Below, one piece after another: positions 1 to 8,942 of a stretch of 12,235 bases of DNA. The position numbers and the translations under genes were made by a program. Position 1 is the stretch's first letter. Each line of letters opens with the position of its first letter. A model generated the notes under the pieces. The model did no database searches. It saw only the letters and a list, made by a program, of their open reading frames with translations, and was not told the DNA's origin. This stretch comes from TMP-24 sp031376305 (lineage in GTDB: Bacteria; Pseudomonadota; Alphaproteobacteria; Rhodobacterales; Rhodobacteraceae), in assembly GCA_031376305.1 (NCBI GenBank), contig JANMDM010000306.1, positions 1-12,235 on the forward strand, written 5' to 3'.

Positions 1-1067
1 TGCTGGGGATCAAGCCCGAAAACATCCATATCGAAGACGTCCGCGAAGAGTTCGTGCGTGACTTCGTGTTTCCGATGTTCCGGGCCAACGCGCTTTACGA
101 AGGGCTTTACCTGCTTGGCACCTCGATCGCGCGGCCACTGATCGCCAAACGACTGGTCGAAATTGCGGCAATGACGGGGGCCGACGCGGTGGCCCATGGG
201 GCGACCGGCAAGGGCAACGATCAGGTGCGCTTTGAGCTTACCGCATATGCGCTGAACCCGCATATCAAGGTCATAGCCCCGTGGCGGGAATGGAACCTGA
301 CCAGCCGCACCACGCTTTTGGCCTTTGCCGAGGCGAACCAGATTCCTGTGGCAAAAGACAAGCGTGGCGAGGCGCCATTCTCGGTGGATGCAAACCTTTT
401 GCATACGTCGTCCGAAGGCAAGGTTCTGGAGAATCCGGGCGAGGAAGCCCCCGAATACGTCTATCAGCGCACCGTTTCCCCCGAAGAGGCGCCCGACACC
501 CCGGAAATGGTCGAGATCGGGTTTGAACGCGGCGATGCTGTGGCGATCAACGGCGAGGCGTTGTCGCCCGCGACGATCCTGACGCGGTTGAACGAGCTGG
601 GCGGCAAGCATGGCGTCGGCCGTCTTGATCTGGTGGAAAACCGCTTTGTCGGGATGAAGTCCCGCGGGGTTTATGAAACGCCGGGCGGCACGATCTTGTT
701 GGAGGCGCACCGCGGGATCGAGCAGATCACGCTGGATGCCGGTGCGGGCCATCTGAAAGACAGCATCATGCCGCGCTATGCCGAGCTGATTTACAACGGC
801 TTCTGGTATGCGCCGGAACGGGAAATGTTGCAGGCTTTGATCGACAAATCTCAGGAACATGTCACCGGAACCGTGCGGGTAAAGCTGTACAAAGGGTCCG
901 CCCGGACGGTGGCGCGCTGGTCGGATCATTCGCTGTATTCGGAAAAGCACGTCACCTTCGAAGAAGATGCGGGCGCCTATGATCAGAAGGATGCGGCAGG
1001 CTTCATCCGGCTGAACGCGCTGCGGCTGAAACTGATCGCCACCCGGAATGCACGGGTAAAAGGCTAG
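1..1067 (+). CDS. argG: Argininosuccinate synthase, 3' part (5' end outside window)
   Basis: ArgG condenses citrulline with aspartate, using ATP, to give argininosuccinate: the penultimate step of arginine synthesis, in the cytoplasm. The frame is open to the left edge (first full codon at base 3), so the gene starts upstream. About 354 residues are visible, against a usual length of roughly 400-410. The ATP-binding SGGLDTS loop near the N-terminus is therefore outside the window. Visible hallmarks are GIKPENIHIEDVREEF at bases 6-53, FRANALYEGLYLLGTSIARP (bases 78-137), and the strongly conserved GATGKGNDQVRFE (bases 198-236), which belongs to the substrate-binding core. The C-terminal multimerisation part runs to a TAG stop. 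A GTG at base 54 is internal, not a start. A probable intrinsic terminator follows about 25 bases after the stop. Identification is secure; nothing looks broken. Confidence 0.97.
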   Translation, partial: LGIKPENIHIEDVREEFVRDFVFPMFRANALYEGLYLLGTSIARPLIAKRLVEIAAMTGADAVAHGATGKGNDQVRFELTAYALNPHIKVIAPWREWNLTSRTTLLAFAEANQIPVAKDKRGEAPFSVDANLLHTSSEGKVLENPGEEAPEYVYQRTVSPEEAPDTPEMVEIGFERGDAVAINGEALSPATILTRLNELGGKHGVGRLDLVENRFVGMKSRGVYETPGGTILLEAHRGIEQITLDAGAGHLKDSIMPRYAELIYNGFWYAPEREMLQALIDKSQEHVTGTVRVKLYKGSARTVARWSDHSLYSEKHVTFEEDAGAYDQKDAAGFIRLNALRLKLIATRNARVKG

Positions 1068-1090
1068 TGTTTCACAGTGGGAATTTTTTC

Positions 1091-1127
1091 AACCCCTTGA
1101 TTTATAAACAAATCAGGTTTTTTGTTT
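1091..1127 (+). terminator. Probable rho-independent terminator of argG
   Basis: TGATTT (1098-1103) pairs perfectly with AAATCA (1110-1115) around a 6-base loop. The stem can be lengthened by T1097-G1116 and C1096-G1117, or alternatively by AACC (1091-1094) with GGTT (1116-1119) across a small bulge. Six T residues follow directly (1118-1123), then G and TTT. The stem is A+T-rich and so not very stable. However, the position just after the argG stop and the clean T-tract fit an intrinsic terminator. It stands out as an A+T-rich island in G+C-rich surroundings. Confidence 0.65.
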
Positions 1128-1143
1128 AGCCAAAATTAACACT

Positions 1144-1167
1144 TTCGCGCCATGGCCGTGACGCGAA
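1144..1167. repeat. Inverted repeat TTCGCG-N12-CGCGAA upstream of the SCP2 gene
   Basis: Perfect 6-base inverted repeat (1144-1149 and 1162-1167) with a 12-base spacer. An 8-base palindrome, GCCATGGC (1149-1156), overlaps the end of the left arm and runs into the spacer. It lies 64 bases before the chosen SCP2 start and downstream of the argG terminator, where that gene's promoter or leader must be. It could be an operator or a leader hairpin; nothing in the sequence decides between them, and chance is possible. Confidence 0.3.
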
Positions 1168-1220
1168 GTCATGGTTGCCTTCCGGGTATGGCCGCAGAAT
1201 GCGCGCGGCTGCCAACCACG

Positions 1221-1224
1221 GGAG
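1221..1224 (+). promoter_or_regulatory. Ribosome binding site fixing the SCP2 gene start
   Basis: GGAG sits 6 bases before the ATG at 1231. The in-frame upstream ATG at 1171 has no comparable site and would add 20 residues that do not resemble an SCP2 N-terminus, so 1231 is preferred. Confidence 0.7.
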
Positions 1225-1230
1225 TATCCA

Positions 1231-1518
1231 ATGTCGCTTGAAGATATCGCTGCCGGAATGCGCCCGGCGCTGGCGAAGAACGCTTTTTCGGGGTCGCTGA
1301 AGTTCGACTGTGGCGATGCGGGGGTTGTGGTTTTGGCCGACGGCACCGCCACCACGGCAAACCGCGACGCAGATTGCACCATCAGCATCAGCAAAGACAA
1401 CCTGAAGAAACTGCTGAGCGGCAATCTGAACCCAATGGTGGCCGTGGCCATGGGCAAGCTGAAGATCGCCGGAAATGCCGCGGTGGCAATGGGGTTGCAA
1501 AAGCTTCTAAGCTCATAA
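1231..1518 (+). CDS. Small SCP2 sterol-carrier domain protein
   Basis: A 95-residue protein made almost entirely of one SCP2 (sterol carrier protein 2) fold. Members bind lipids or acyl chains in a hydrophobic tunnel; in bacteria the true ligand is usually unknown. The segment DCTISISKDNLKKLLSGNLN (residues 49-68) followed by PMVAVAMGKLKIAGNAAVAM (69-88) is the typical SCP2 C-terminal half. It has the charge-limited strand, the helix, then the GKLKI.G turn and final helix ending LQKLL. No signal peptide or membrane segment is seen, so it should be cytoplasmic. Start chosen by GGAG at 1221-1224. The stop overlaps the stop of the convergent sulfotransferase gene by 6 bases. It is separated from argG by a terminator and so is probably its own transcription unit. 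The family call is firm; ligand and role are unknown. Confidence 0.88.
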   Translation: MSLEDIAAGMRPALAKNAFSGSLKFDCGDAGVVVLADGTATTANRDADCTISISKDNLKKLLSGNLNPMVAVAMGKLKIAGNAAVAMGLQKLLSS

Positions 1519-2235
1519 CCCGATGCGCAGCGCCGACAGCCGCTCATAATAGGGCATCGCCGCATCGACGATCCGGCGGTATTCGGCGGGAAGATCAGGC
1601 AGGAACCCTTCGGGGTCTTCAAACCCCGTCGAGCGGTGCACCGCCCCATACCAATGTGGCGCCCAGACGCCATCGGCGGCGTTCCCACCGGCAGGCCAGT
1701 GCAGCATGTTTTCCGTAAAGGCAACGCCCAGCGCCGCGCAGAGACGGATCAGCGCGCTTTTCGGATCGTCGCGGATGTCGTGACTGTCAATGACCAGGGG
1801 CGCATGCCCAAGCCAGCCTGCAACTTCGTCGAACAGTTCGGCCTGTTGGACAAAGCCGATATCCATCAGGGACGGGCCTTCGCGTTTGCGGACATAAGAG
1901 GCGACAACGCGGGCCGGATGGCGGATCAGAAAAACATTTGCGCAGTCACGCATGAAGCTGCGGTCAAAGCCGGGCACCATGTGCAGCGTCATGTGCTTTT
2001 GGTAAAACAGGGTCTTTTCCTGCGGGATCGGCCCCCGGCAAGCGGCAGAAACCTTGTCTGTGCTGGCTTCATGCGCGGCGAGGATTTCGGCCCGCATCGG
2101 ATGGTCGGCGTCGGTTTCTTTCAGATAGGCGGCGTAAAAGGGTTCATCCCAGACGGAGCAATCACCACGCGCGGCGAAGGAATACATCAATGCCGTGGAC
2201 AGGTTCCGCGGGCCGGACCACATGGCGATCCTCAT
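1513..2235 (-). CDS. Sulfotransferase-like protein paired with the aminotransferase
   Basis: A 240-residue P-loop protein of the sulfotransferase superfamily. MWSGPRNLSTALMYSF (residues 5-20) is the 5'-phosphosulfate-binding loop. FLIRHPARVVASYV (102-115) matches the 3'-phosphate-binding motif, with Arg105 and Ser113 at the usual 8-residue spacing. Other marked features are DEPFYAAYL (30-38), YQKH (78-81) and DGVWAPHWYGAVHRSTGF (188-205). No signal peptide is seen. If active it would move a sulfonate group from PAPS to an unknown acceptor, but nucleotide binding without transfer is also possible. Its ATG overlaps the aminotransferase stop in an ATGA, so the two are translationally coupled. 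From memory, plant BCAT-like proteins carry a closely similar domain fused to an aminotransferase. The 3' end overlaps the SCP2 gene by 6 bases. Superfamily call is good; substrate unknown. Confidence 0.82.
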   Translation of the reverse strand: MRIAMWSGPRNLSTALMYSFAARGDCSVWDEPFYAAYLKETDADHPMRAEILAAHEASTDKVSAACRGPIPQEKTLFYQKHMTLHMVPGFDRSFMRDCANVFLIRHPARVVASYVRKREGPSLMDIGFVQQAELFDEVAGWLGHAPLVIDSHDIRDDPKSALIRLCAALGVAFTENMLHWPAGGNAADGVWAPHWYGAVHRSTGFEDPEGFLPDLPAEYRRIVDAAMPYYERLSALRIGL

Positions 2236-3131
2236 GCTGCAACCAAGGCTTTGTAGAGATTTCGCAAGCGTTCGGTCATAGGCCCCATCTGACCGCTGCC
2301 GATCACACGCCCGTCAATCTCGCCCACCGGGGTCTGGGCACCGAAGGTGCCGGTCAAGAAGGCTTCGTCCGACGAATAGGTATCATAAAGGGAGAAGTTG
2401 CGTTCAAACACCGGGATGCCATTGGCGCGGCACAGGTCGATGACCTTCTGGCGGGTAATGCCGTTCATGCAGTAGTCGCCGGTCGAGGTCCAAACTGCGC
2501 CTTTGCGGACGATGAAGAAGTTGCAGGCGTTGGTGGTGTTCACAAAGCCGTGCACGTCGAGCATCAGCGCTTCGTCGGCGCCGGCCTTCTGCGCGGCGAT
2601 ACAGGCAAGGATGCAGTTCAGTTTCGAATGCGAGTTCAGCTTTGGATCCTGGGTCATCGGCAGGCCGCGCAGATGCGGCACCGTCGCCAGACGGATCGGG
2701 CGCGGCAATTTGGGTTTGGAATGCTCCATGATGATCACCAGCGTCGGCCCGGATTGCGACAAGCGCGGATTCTGGAAGGGCCGCACCTTGACCCCCCGCG
2801 TCACCATCAGCCGGGCGTGGGCATCCGTCGTCATGCCATTGGCCTTTTGCGTGTCTAACAAGGCGTTTTTAACGGCCTCCGGCGTCATCGCGATGTCAAG
2901 GTCAATACATTTTGCGGCGTCGAACAACCGCTCAATGTGTCCATCCAAAAACGCCCAGCGCCCGTCATAAAGCCGGATGCCTTCCCAAATGCCATCGCCC
3001 AGCATGAAGCCGGAATCATAGACGCTGACCACAGCCGCGCGTTTTGGCACAATGCGGCCATCGACATAGATCAGTATTTCTTCGTTCCGCGTGTCCTCTT
3101 CGGACTGGTGGGTGCTGACATGATCGGTCAT
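2232..3131 (-). CDS. Class IV PLP aminotransferase (branched-chain/D-amino acid type)
   Basis: A 299-residue fold-type-IV PLP enzyme of the IlvE / D-amino acid transaminase / aminodeoxychorismate lyase group. Residues 19-75 form the N-terminal domain (IYVDGRIVP, then DSGFMLGDGIWEGIR). Lys170 in NSHSKLNCI is the expected Schiff-base lysine. FLTGTFGAQTPVGEIDGR (258-275) and GPMTERL (283-289) are the usual C-terminal cofactor and substrate motifs. Oddly, where IlvE-type enzymes have a Glu (ISEGAGENLF), this one has Thr199 in VNTTNACNFF. That Glu normally contacts the PLP ring nitrogen. Automatic annotation would say branched-chain aminotransferase, but the substrate is not evident. The start has GGAGGA 4 bases upstream (3136-3141). 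It is the first gene of a two-gene operon with the sulfotransferase-like gene (ATGA overlap). Family certain, reaction uncertain. Confidence 0.85.
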   Translation of the reverse strand: MTDHVSTHQSEEDTRNEEILIYVDGRIVPKRAAVVSVYDSGFMLGDGIWEGIRLYDGRWAFLDGHIERLFDAAKCIDLDIAMTPEAVKNALLDTQKANGMTTDAHARLMVTRGVKVRPFQNPRLSQSGPTLVIIMEHSKPKLPRPIRLATVPHLRGLPMTQDPKLNSHSKLNCILACIAAQKAGADEALMLDVHGFVNTTNACNFFIVRKGAVWTSTGDYCMNGITRQKVIDLCRANGIPVFERNFSLYDTYSSDEAFLTGTFGAQTPVGEIDGRVIGSGQMGPMTERLRNLYKALVAA

Positions 3132-3241
3132 TTGGTCCTCCGTTATAGGTCACGGTAATCGCGGTGGCAGGCAAGGCCAAGGGGGGCTCACGGATAGATG
3201 ATTTGCCCGGATCAAATTTCGCGGTGAAGACAGCAGCAAAT

Positions 3242-3246
3242 GGAGG
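3242..3246 (+). promoter_or_regulatory. Ribosome binding site fixing the msrA start
   Basis: GGAGG lies 5 bases before the ATG at 3252 and overlaps the upstream in-frame ATG at 3240, which has no site of its own. The start at 3252 also gives a cleaner signal peptide (Met-Arg then a hydrophobic run). Confidence 0.75.
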
Positions 3247-3251
3247 CTCGC

Positions 3252-3868
3252 ATGCGTGTGTTTTTTCTTTTGCTTGGCTTACTAGTGGCTCCTCTGGCGG
3301 CACAGGCCGAAACCGCAATTTTGGCCGGTGGATGTTTTTGGTGCGTCGAATCGAATTTCGAATCGGTGCCGGGGGTAAGCGATGTGGTGTCGGGCTATAC
3401 CGGCGGGGCCACCGCCAATCCGACCTACAAGCAGGTTGGCCAGGGCGGCACGGGGCATTACGAAGCGGTGAAGATCATCTTTAATCCGGGCACGATCAGC
3501 TATTCGCAAATCATCGCCAAATTCCTGCGATCTTCGGATGTTCTCGATGCGGGGGGGCAATTCTGCGATCGGGGCGACAGTTATCGCACCGCGATTTTTG
3601 CCAAGGGTGCGGCGCAGAAGGCGGCCGCTGAGGCGGAAGTCGCCAAGGCAGAGGCGGAACTTGGCCAAAAGATCGTGACGCCGGTTCTGGCCGCCAAACC
3701 GTTTTATAACGCCGAGGATTACCATCAGAACTATTACAAAGGCGACAGCATCGTCATAACCCGGCGCGGGCCGAAGTCTCAGGCCGAGGCCTATAAATTC
3801 TATCGCAACGCCTGCGGCCGCGATGCGCGGATTAAGCAATTATGGGGCAATGCGGCAGTGTTCCTGCA

Positions 3869-3872
<4 letters not shown>
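3252..3872 (+). CDS. msrA: Exported peptide-methionine (S)-S-oxide reductase
   Basis: MsrA reduces the S epimer of methionine sulfoxide in oxidised proteins. The 206-residue product begins with a signal peptide: MR, then FFLLLGLLVAPLA, with a likely cut after AQA (residue 19). It should therefore act in the periplasm or as an envelope protein. GGCFWC follows almost at once, with Cys28 the catalytic cysteine. GYTGG (48-52), TGHYEAV with Glu71, and AEDYHQNYY (154-162) are the other family blocks. Residues 102-115 read GQFCDRGDSYRTAI rather than the more common NRQG.D.GTQYRSAI; Asp106 and Tyr111 keep the conserved Asp/Tyr positions. Cys188 in RNACGRD is the likely resolving cysteine; Cys105 is an extra candidate. 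No msrB is adjacent. The start is set by GGAGG at 3242-3246. The TAA stop overlaps the convergent maeB stop by 4 bases. Divergent from the aminotransferase operon across about 120 bases. Confidence 0.93.
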
Positions 3873-6136
<2,264 letters not shown>

Positions 6137-6145
6137 ATCGGGCGG

Positions 6146-6151
6146 TTCCTT
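6146..6151 (-). promoter_or_regulatory. Ribosome binding site deciding the maeB start
   Basis: On the minus strand AAGGAA is 9 bases upstream of the ATG at 6136. No similar site precedes the alternative ATG at 6154, so the shorter 755-residue product is preferred. Confidence 0.6.
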
Positions 6152-6165
6152 CATGCGGTTGCGTC

Positions 6166-6194
6166 GTCATAGCGCCCCTAACCCATCGTCACAA
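6166..6194 (-). promoter_or_regulatory. Candidate sigma-70-type promoter for maeB
   Basis: On the minus strand TTGTGA (6189-6194) and TATGAC (6166-6171) are separated by exactly 17 bases. They resemble -35 and -10 boxes. Transcription would begin near 6159, giving a leader of about 23 bases to the ATG at 6136. No second-strand promoter for mutS of comparable quality was found in the same 129-base divergent gap. Confidence 0.45.
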
Positions 6195-6265
6195 TGGTTT
6201 CGGATTTGCCGCTTTTCCCGGCGCGGGTGGTTTTGTAGGGTCAGCGTGAACCGAGGGGGATTTTC

Positions 6266-8917
6266 GTGGACGCCGCAGACGCCGCTGTCACGCCGATGAT
6301 GGCGCAATATCTGGAGATCAAGGGGCGTTACCCGCAAGCGCTGCTGTTCTACCGGATGGGTGATTTTTACGAGATGTTTTTTGCTGACGCCGAAGCGGCG
6401 GCGGCGGCCCTCGATATTGCCCTGACCAAACGCGGCCGACATTTGGGCCAGGATATCCAGATGTGTGGCGTACCCTACCATGCCGCCGAAGGCTACTTGC
6501 TGACGCTGATCCGCAAAGGCTTTCGCGTGGCGATCGCCGAGCAGATGGAAGATCCGGTCGAGGCGAAAAAACGCGGATCGAAATCGGTGGTGGCCCGCGA
6601 TGTCGTGCGGCTGGTGACACCCGGCACATTGACCGAAGAATCACTCCTGGAGGCGCGGCGACACAATTATCTGGCCGCTTGGGCCGAGGTGCGCGAAGGC
6701 GCGGCGCTGGCCTGGGTCGATATTTCCACCGGCGAATTTCGGGTGATGGTTTGCCCGCTGGTCAGGCTGGCACCAGAACTGGCACGGCTGGCCCCGCGCG
6801 AAGTGGTTATCAGCGAGACGAAAGCGGGCGAATGCGCCGGAATAGTCTCTGAATCTGGCGCGGCGCTGACCCCCCTGTCGCGCGGGTCTTTTGACAGTGC
6901 GGGATCGGAAAAACGGCTATGCGCCTTGTTTGGCGTCGGCGCATTGGATGCCTTCGGATCGTTCGGGCGGGCCGAGGTGTCAGCGATGGGGGCGATTGTC
7001 GAATATCTGGATCTGACGCAGCGCGGCAAGCTGCCGCTGCTGCGACCTCCGGTGCAGGAAAGCCCCGGTGGGGCGATGCAAATTGACGCCGCCACAAGAC
7101 GCAACCTTGAAATCACCCAAAGTCTGTCAGGCGGGCGCGAGGGGTCATTGATCGCGGCGATTGACCAGACGGTGACGGCAGCCGGGGCGCGGCTGCTGGA
7201 CCGGCGGCTTTCAGCCCCTGCCCGCGATCTGGAGGAAATCCATGCGCGGCTGGCGGCCGTGCGGTCGCTGGTGGAAGATCCCCGGCTGGCCGCGGATTTG
7301 CGCACGGCGCTAAGGCGTGCACCGGACATGGACCGGGCGCTGTCGCGGCTGGCATTGGACCGCGGCGGCCCGCGCGATCTGGCCGCGATCCGCAGCGGGC
7401 TGGAGGAAGCGGAGCGGATCGCGGGACGACTGGGTGCGGCGGTTTCGGACCGGATTGCACAAGCGGCGGCGGATTTGGTGGGACACGCGGCGCTGACGGG
7501 CTTGCTGGCGGCATCGCTGTTGGCCGAGCCGCCGTTGATGCTGCGCGACGGTGGATTCGTGGCGCCGGGATATGACGCCGATCTGGATGAGGCGCGGCAG
7601 ATGCGCGACGAGGGGCGCGGAGTGGTCGCGCGGATGCAGGCCGAGTATGCGGCGCTGTCGGGGGTGCAAAGCCTGAAAATCCGGCACAACAATGTGCTGG
7701 GCTATTTTGTTGAGACAACCGACGCCCATGCGGCAAAAATGCTCTCACCGCCGCTGAATGAAACCTTCATCCACCGCCAGACCACCGCCAATCAGGTGCG
7801 CTTCACCACCCTGCCCCTGTCGGAGCTTGAGACGAAGATTCTGAACGCTGGAAATCTGGCGCTGGAGATTGAAAAGCGGCTCTATGACAGCCTGAAAAGC
7901 GCAGTTCTGGCTAGGGCGGCCCAAATTGCCCAAACCGCCCGCGCTCTGGCTGAGATCGACCTGACGGCGGCTTTCGCAGACCTCGCGCGGGCTGGGGAAT
8001 GGTGCGAACCGCAGGTCGACGATAGCCGCGCCTTTGAGGTGCAGGGCGGGCGGCATCCGGTGGTGGAACGCGCCTTGCGGCGGTCCGGGCAAAGCTTCAT
8101 CGCCAATGACTGCGGGCTGACGCCGGGTACGACCCCGGCGGTCTGGCTGCTGACCGGGCCGAACATGGCGGGGAAATCAACATTTTTGCGCCAAAACGCG
8201 CTCATAGCACTTTTGGCGCAGACAGGCAGTTTCGTGCCCGCTTCCCACGCTCATATTGGCCTCGTCAGCCAGTTGTTCAGCCGCGTGGGCGCAGCGGATG
8301 ATCTGGCGCGGGGACGGTCGACGTTTATGGTCGAGATGGTGGAAACTGCGGCGATCCTCAATCAGGCCGACGACCGGGCGCTGGTGATTCTGGATGAGAT
8401 CGGGCGCGGCACCGCGACCTATGACGGGCTGTCGATTGCCTGGGCGACGCTGGAACATCTGCACGACGCCAACCGCTGCCGGGCGCTGTTCGCCACCCAT
8501 TACCACGAGATGACGGCGCTGGCCGGCAAGCTGGCTGGCGTGGAAAACGCCACGGTCACGGTGAAGGAATGGGAAGGCGAGGTGATCTTTTTGCATGAGG
8601 TCCGTAAAGGCGCCGCCGACCGGTCTTACGGTGTGCAAGTCGCAAGGTTGGCGGGGTTGCCGCAAGCGGTGGTCGAGCGGGCGAAAGTCGTGCTGGAGGC
8701 GCTGGAAAAGGGCGAACGCGAAGGCGGGACGCGGAAACATACGCTGATCGACGATCTGCCGCTGTTCAGTGCCGCGCCCGCTTTGGCACCAGCAGCGCGC
8801 CCGCAAAAGGGCCCGTCAAAGTTGGAAGACCGCATCGCGGGTCTGCATCCGGACGAGATGACGCCGAAAGAGGCGCTGGCGGCACTTTATGATCTGAAGG
8901 GGCTGATGGGGGAGTAG
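6266..8917 (+). CDS. mutS: DNA mismatch repair ATPase MutS
   Basis: MutS recognises mismatches and small loops in newly made DNA and recruits MutL. The 883-residue product is full length. The mismatch-reading Phe-X-Glu lies in GDFYEMF (Phe34, Glu36). The Walker A loop GPNMAGKST is at 631-639, the signature ARGRSTFMVEM follows, Walker B is LVILDEIGRGT (Asp710, Glu711), and ATHYHEM is downstream. The C-terminal end LEDRIAGLHPDEMTPKEALA leads to the small helical dimerisation domain. DDLPLF at 829-834 resembles a beta-clamp binding motif (inference). Start: a GTG at 6266 with GAGGGGGA 5 bases upstream. The next ATG (6296-6300 region, before MAQYLEIK) has weaker support, so a GTG start is likely but not proven. 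Divergent from maeB, convergent with grpE across a hairpin. No mutL nearby. Confidence 0.97.
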   Translation: MDAADAAVTPMMAQYLEIKGRYPQALLFYRMGDFYEMFFADAEAAAAALDIALTKRGRHLGQDIQMCGVPYHAAEGYLLTLIRKGFRVAIAEQMEDPVEAKKRGSKSVVARDVVRLVTPGTLTEESLLEARRHNYLAAWAEVREGAALAWVDISTGEFRVMVCPLVRLAPELARLAPREVVISETKAGECAGIVSESGAALTPLSRGSFDSAGSEKRLCALFGVGALDAFGSFGRAEVSAMGAIVEYLDLTQRGKLPLLRPPVQESPGGAMQIDAATRRNLEITQSLSGGREGSLIAAIDQTVTAAGARLLDRRLSAPARDLEEIHARLAAVRSLVEDPRLAADLRTALRRAPDMDRALSRLALDRGGPRDLAAIRSGLEEAERIAGRLGAAVSDRIAQAAADLVGHAALTGLLAASLLAEPPLMLRDGGFVAPGYDADLDEARQMRDEGRGVVARMQAEYAALSGVQSLKIRHNNVLGYFVETTDAHAAKMLSPPLNETFIHRQTTANQVRFTTLPLSELETKILNAGNLALEIEKRLYDSLKSAVLARAAQIAQTARALAEIDLTAAFADLARAGEWCEPQVDDSRAFEVQGGRHPVVERALRRSGQSFIANDCGLTPGTTPAVWLLTGPNMAGKSTFLRQNALIALLAQTGSFVPASHAHIGLVSQLFSRVGAADDLARGRSTFMVEMVETAAILNQADDRALVILDEIGRGTATYDGLSIAWATLEHLHDANRCRALFATHYHEMTALAGKLAGVENATVTVKEWEGEVIFLHEVRKGAADRSYGVQVARLAGLPQAVVERAKVVLEALEKGEREGGTRKHTLIDDLPLFSAAPALAPAARPQKGPSKLEDRIAGLHPDEMTPKEALAALYDLKGLMGE

Positions 8918-8939
8918 CAGTGGGGTTTCACCCCACCGC
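8917..8939. terminator. Hairpin between convergent mutS and grpE, probable bidirectional terminator
   Basis: GTGGGGT (8920-8926) pairs perfectly with ACCCCAC (8930-8936) around a TTC loop. Two further pairs (8917-8939, 8918-8938) lie beyond one A/C mismatch. It fills the 25-base gap between the mutS and grpE stops. There is no T-tract on either side, so it is not a classical intrinsic terminator. It may block 3' exonucleases or define 3' ends together with Rho. Confidence 0.5.
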
Positions 8940-8942
8940 ACT

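Noticed and set aside
1105..1128. Inverted repeat TAAACAAA / TTTGTTTA as an operator
   Set aside because: It overlaps the better-supported terminator stem and T-tract at 1091-1127, which explain the same bases.
3136..3160. CTGCCA-N17-TATAAC as an aminotransferase promoter on the minus strand
   Set aside because: Its start point would fall in the GGAGGA ribosome binding site, leaving no usable leader, so it is not credible.
6217..6227. CCCG-GCG-CGGG hairpin in the maeB-mutS gap
   Set aside because: Only four pairs in a G+C-rich region, with no T-tract fitting either gene; chance is likely.
6667..7692. Open frame of 341 codons on the minus strand opposite mutS
   Set aside because: Antisense shadow: Ser/Arg/Ala-rich low-complexity translation, no ribosome binding site or domain, while mutS is intact throughout.
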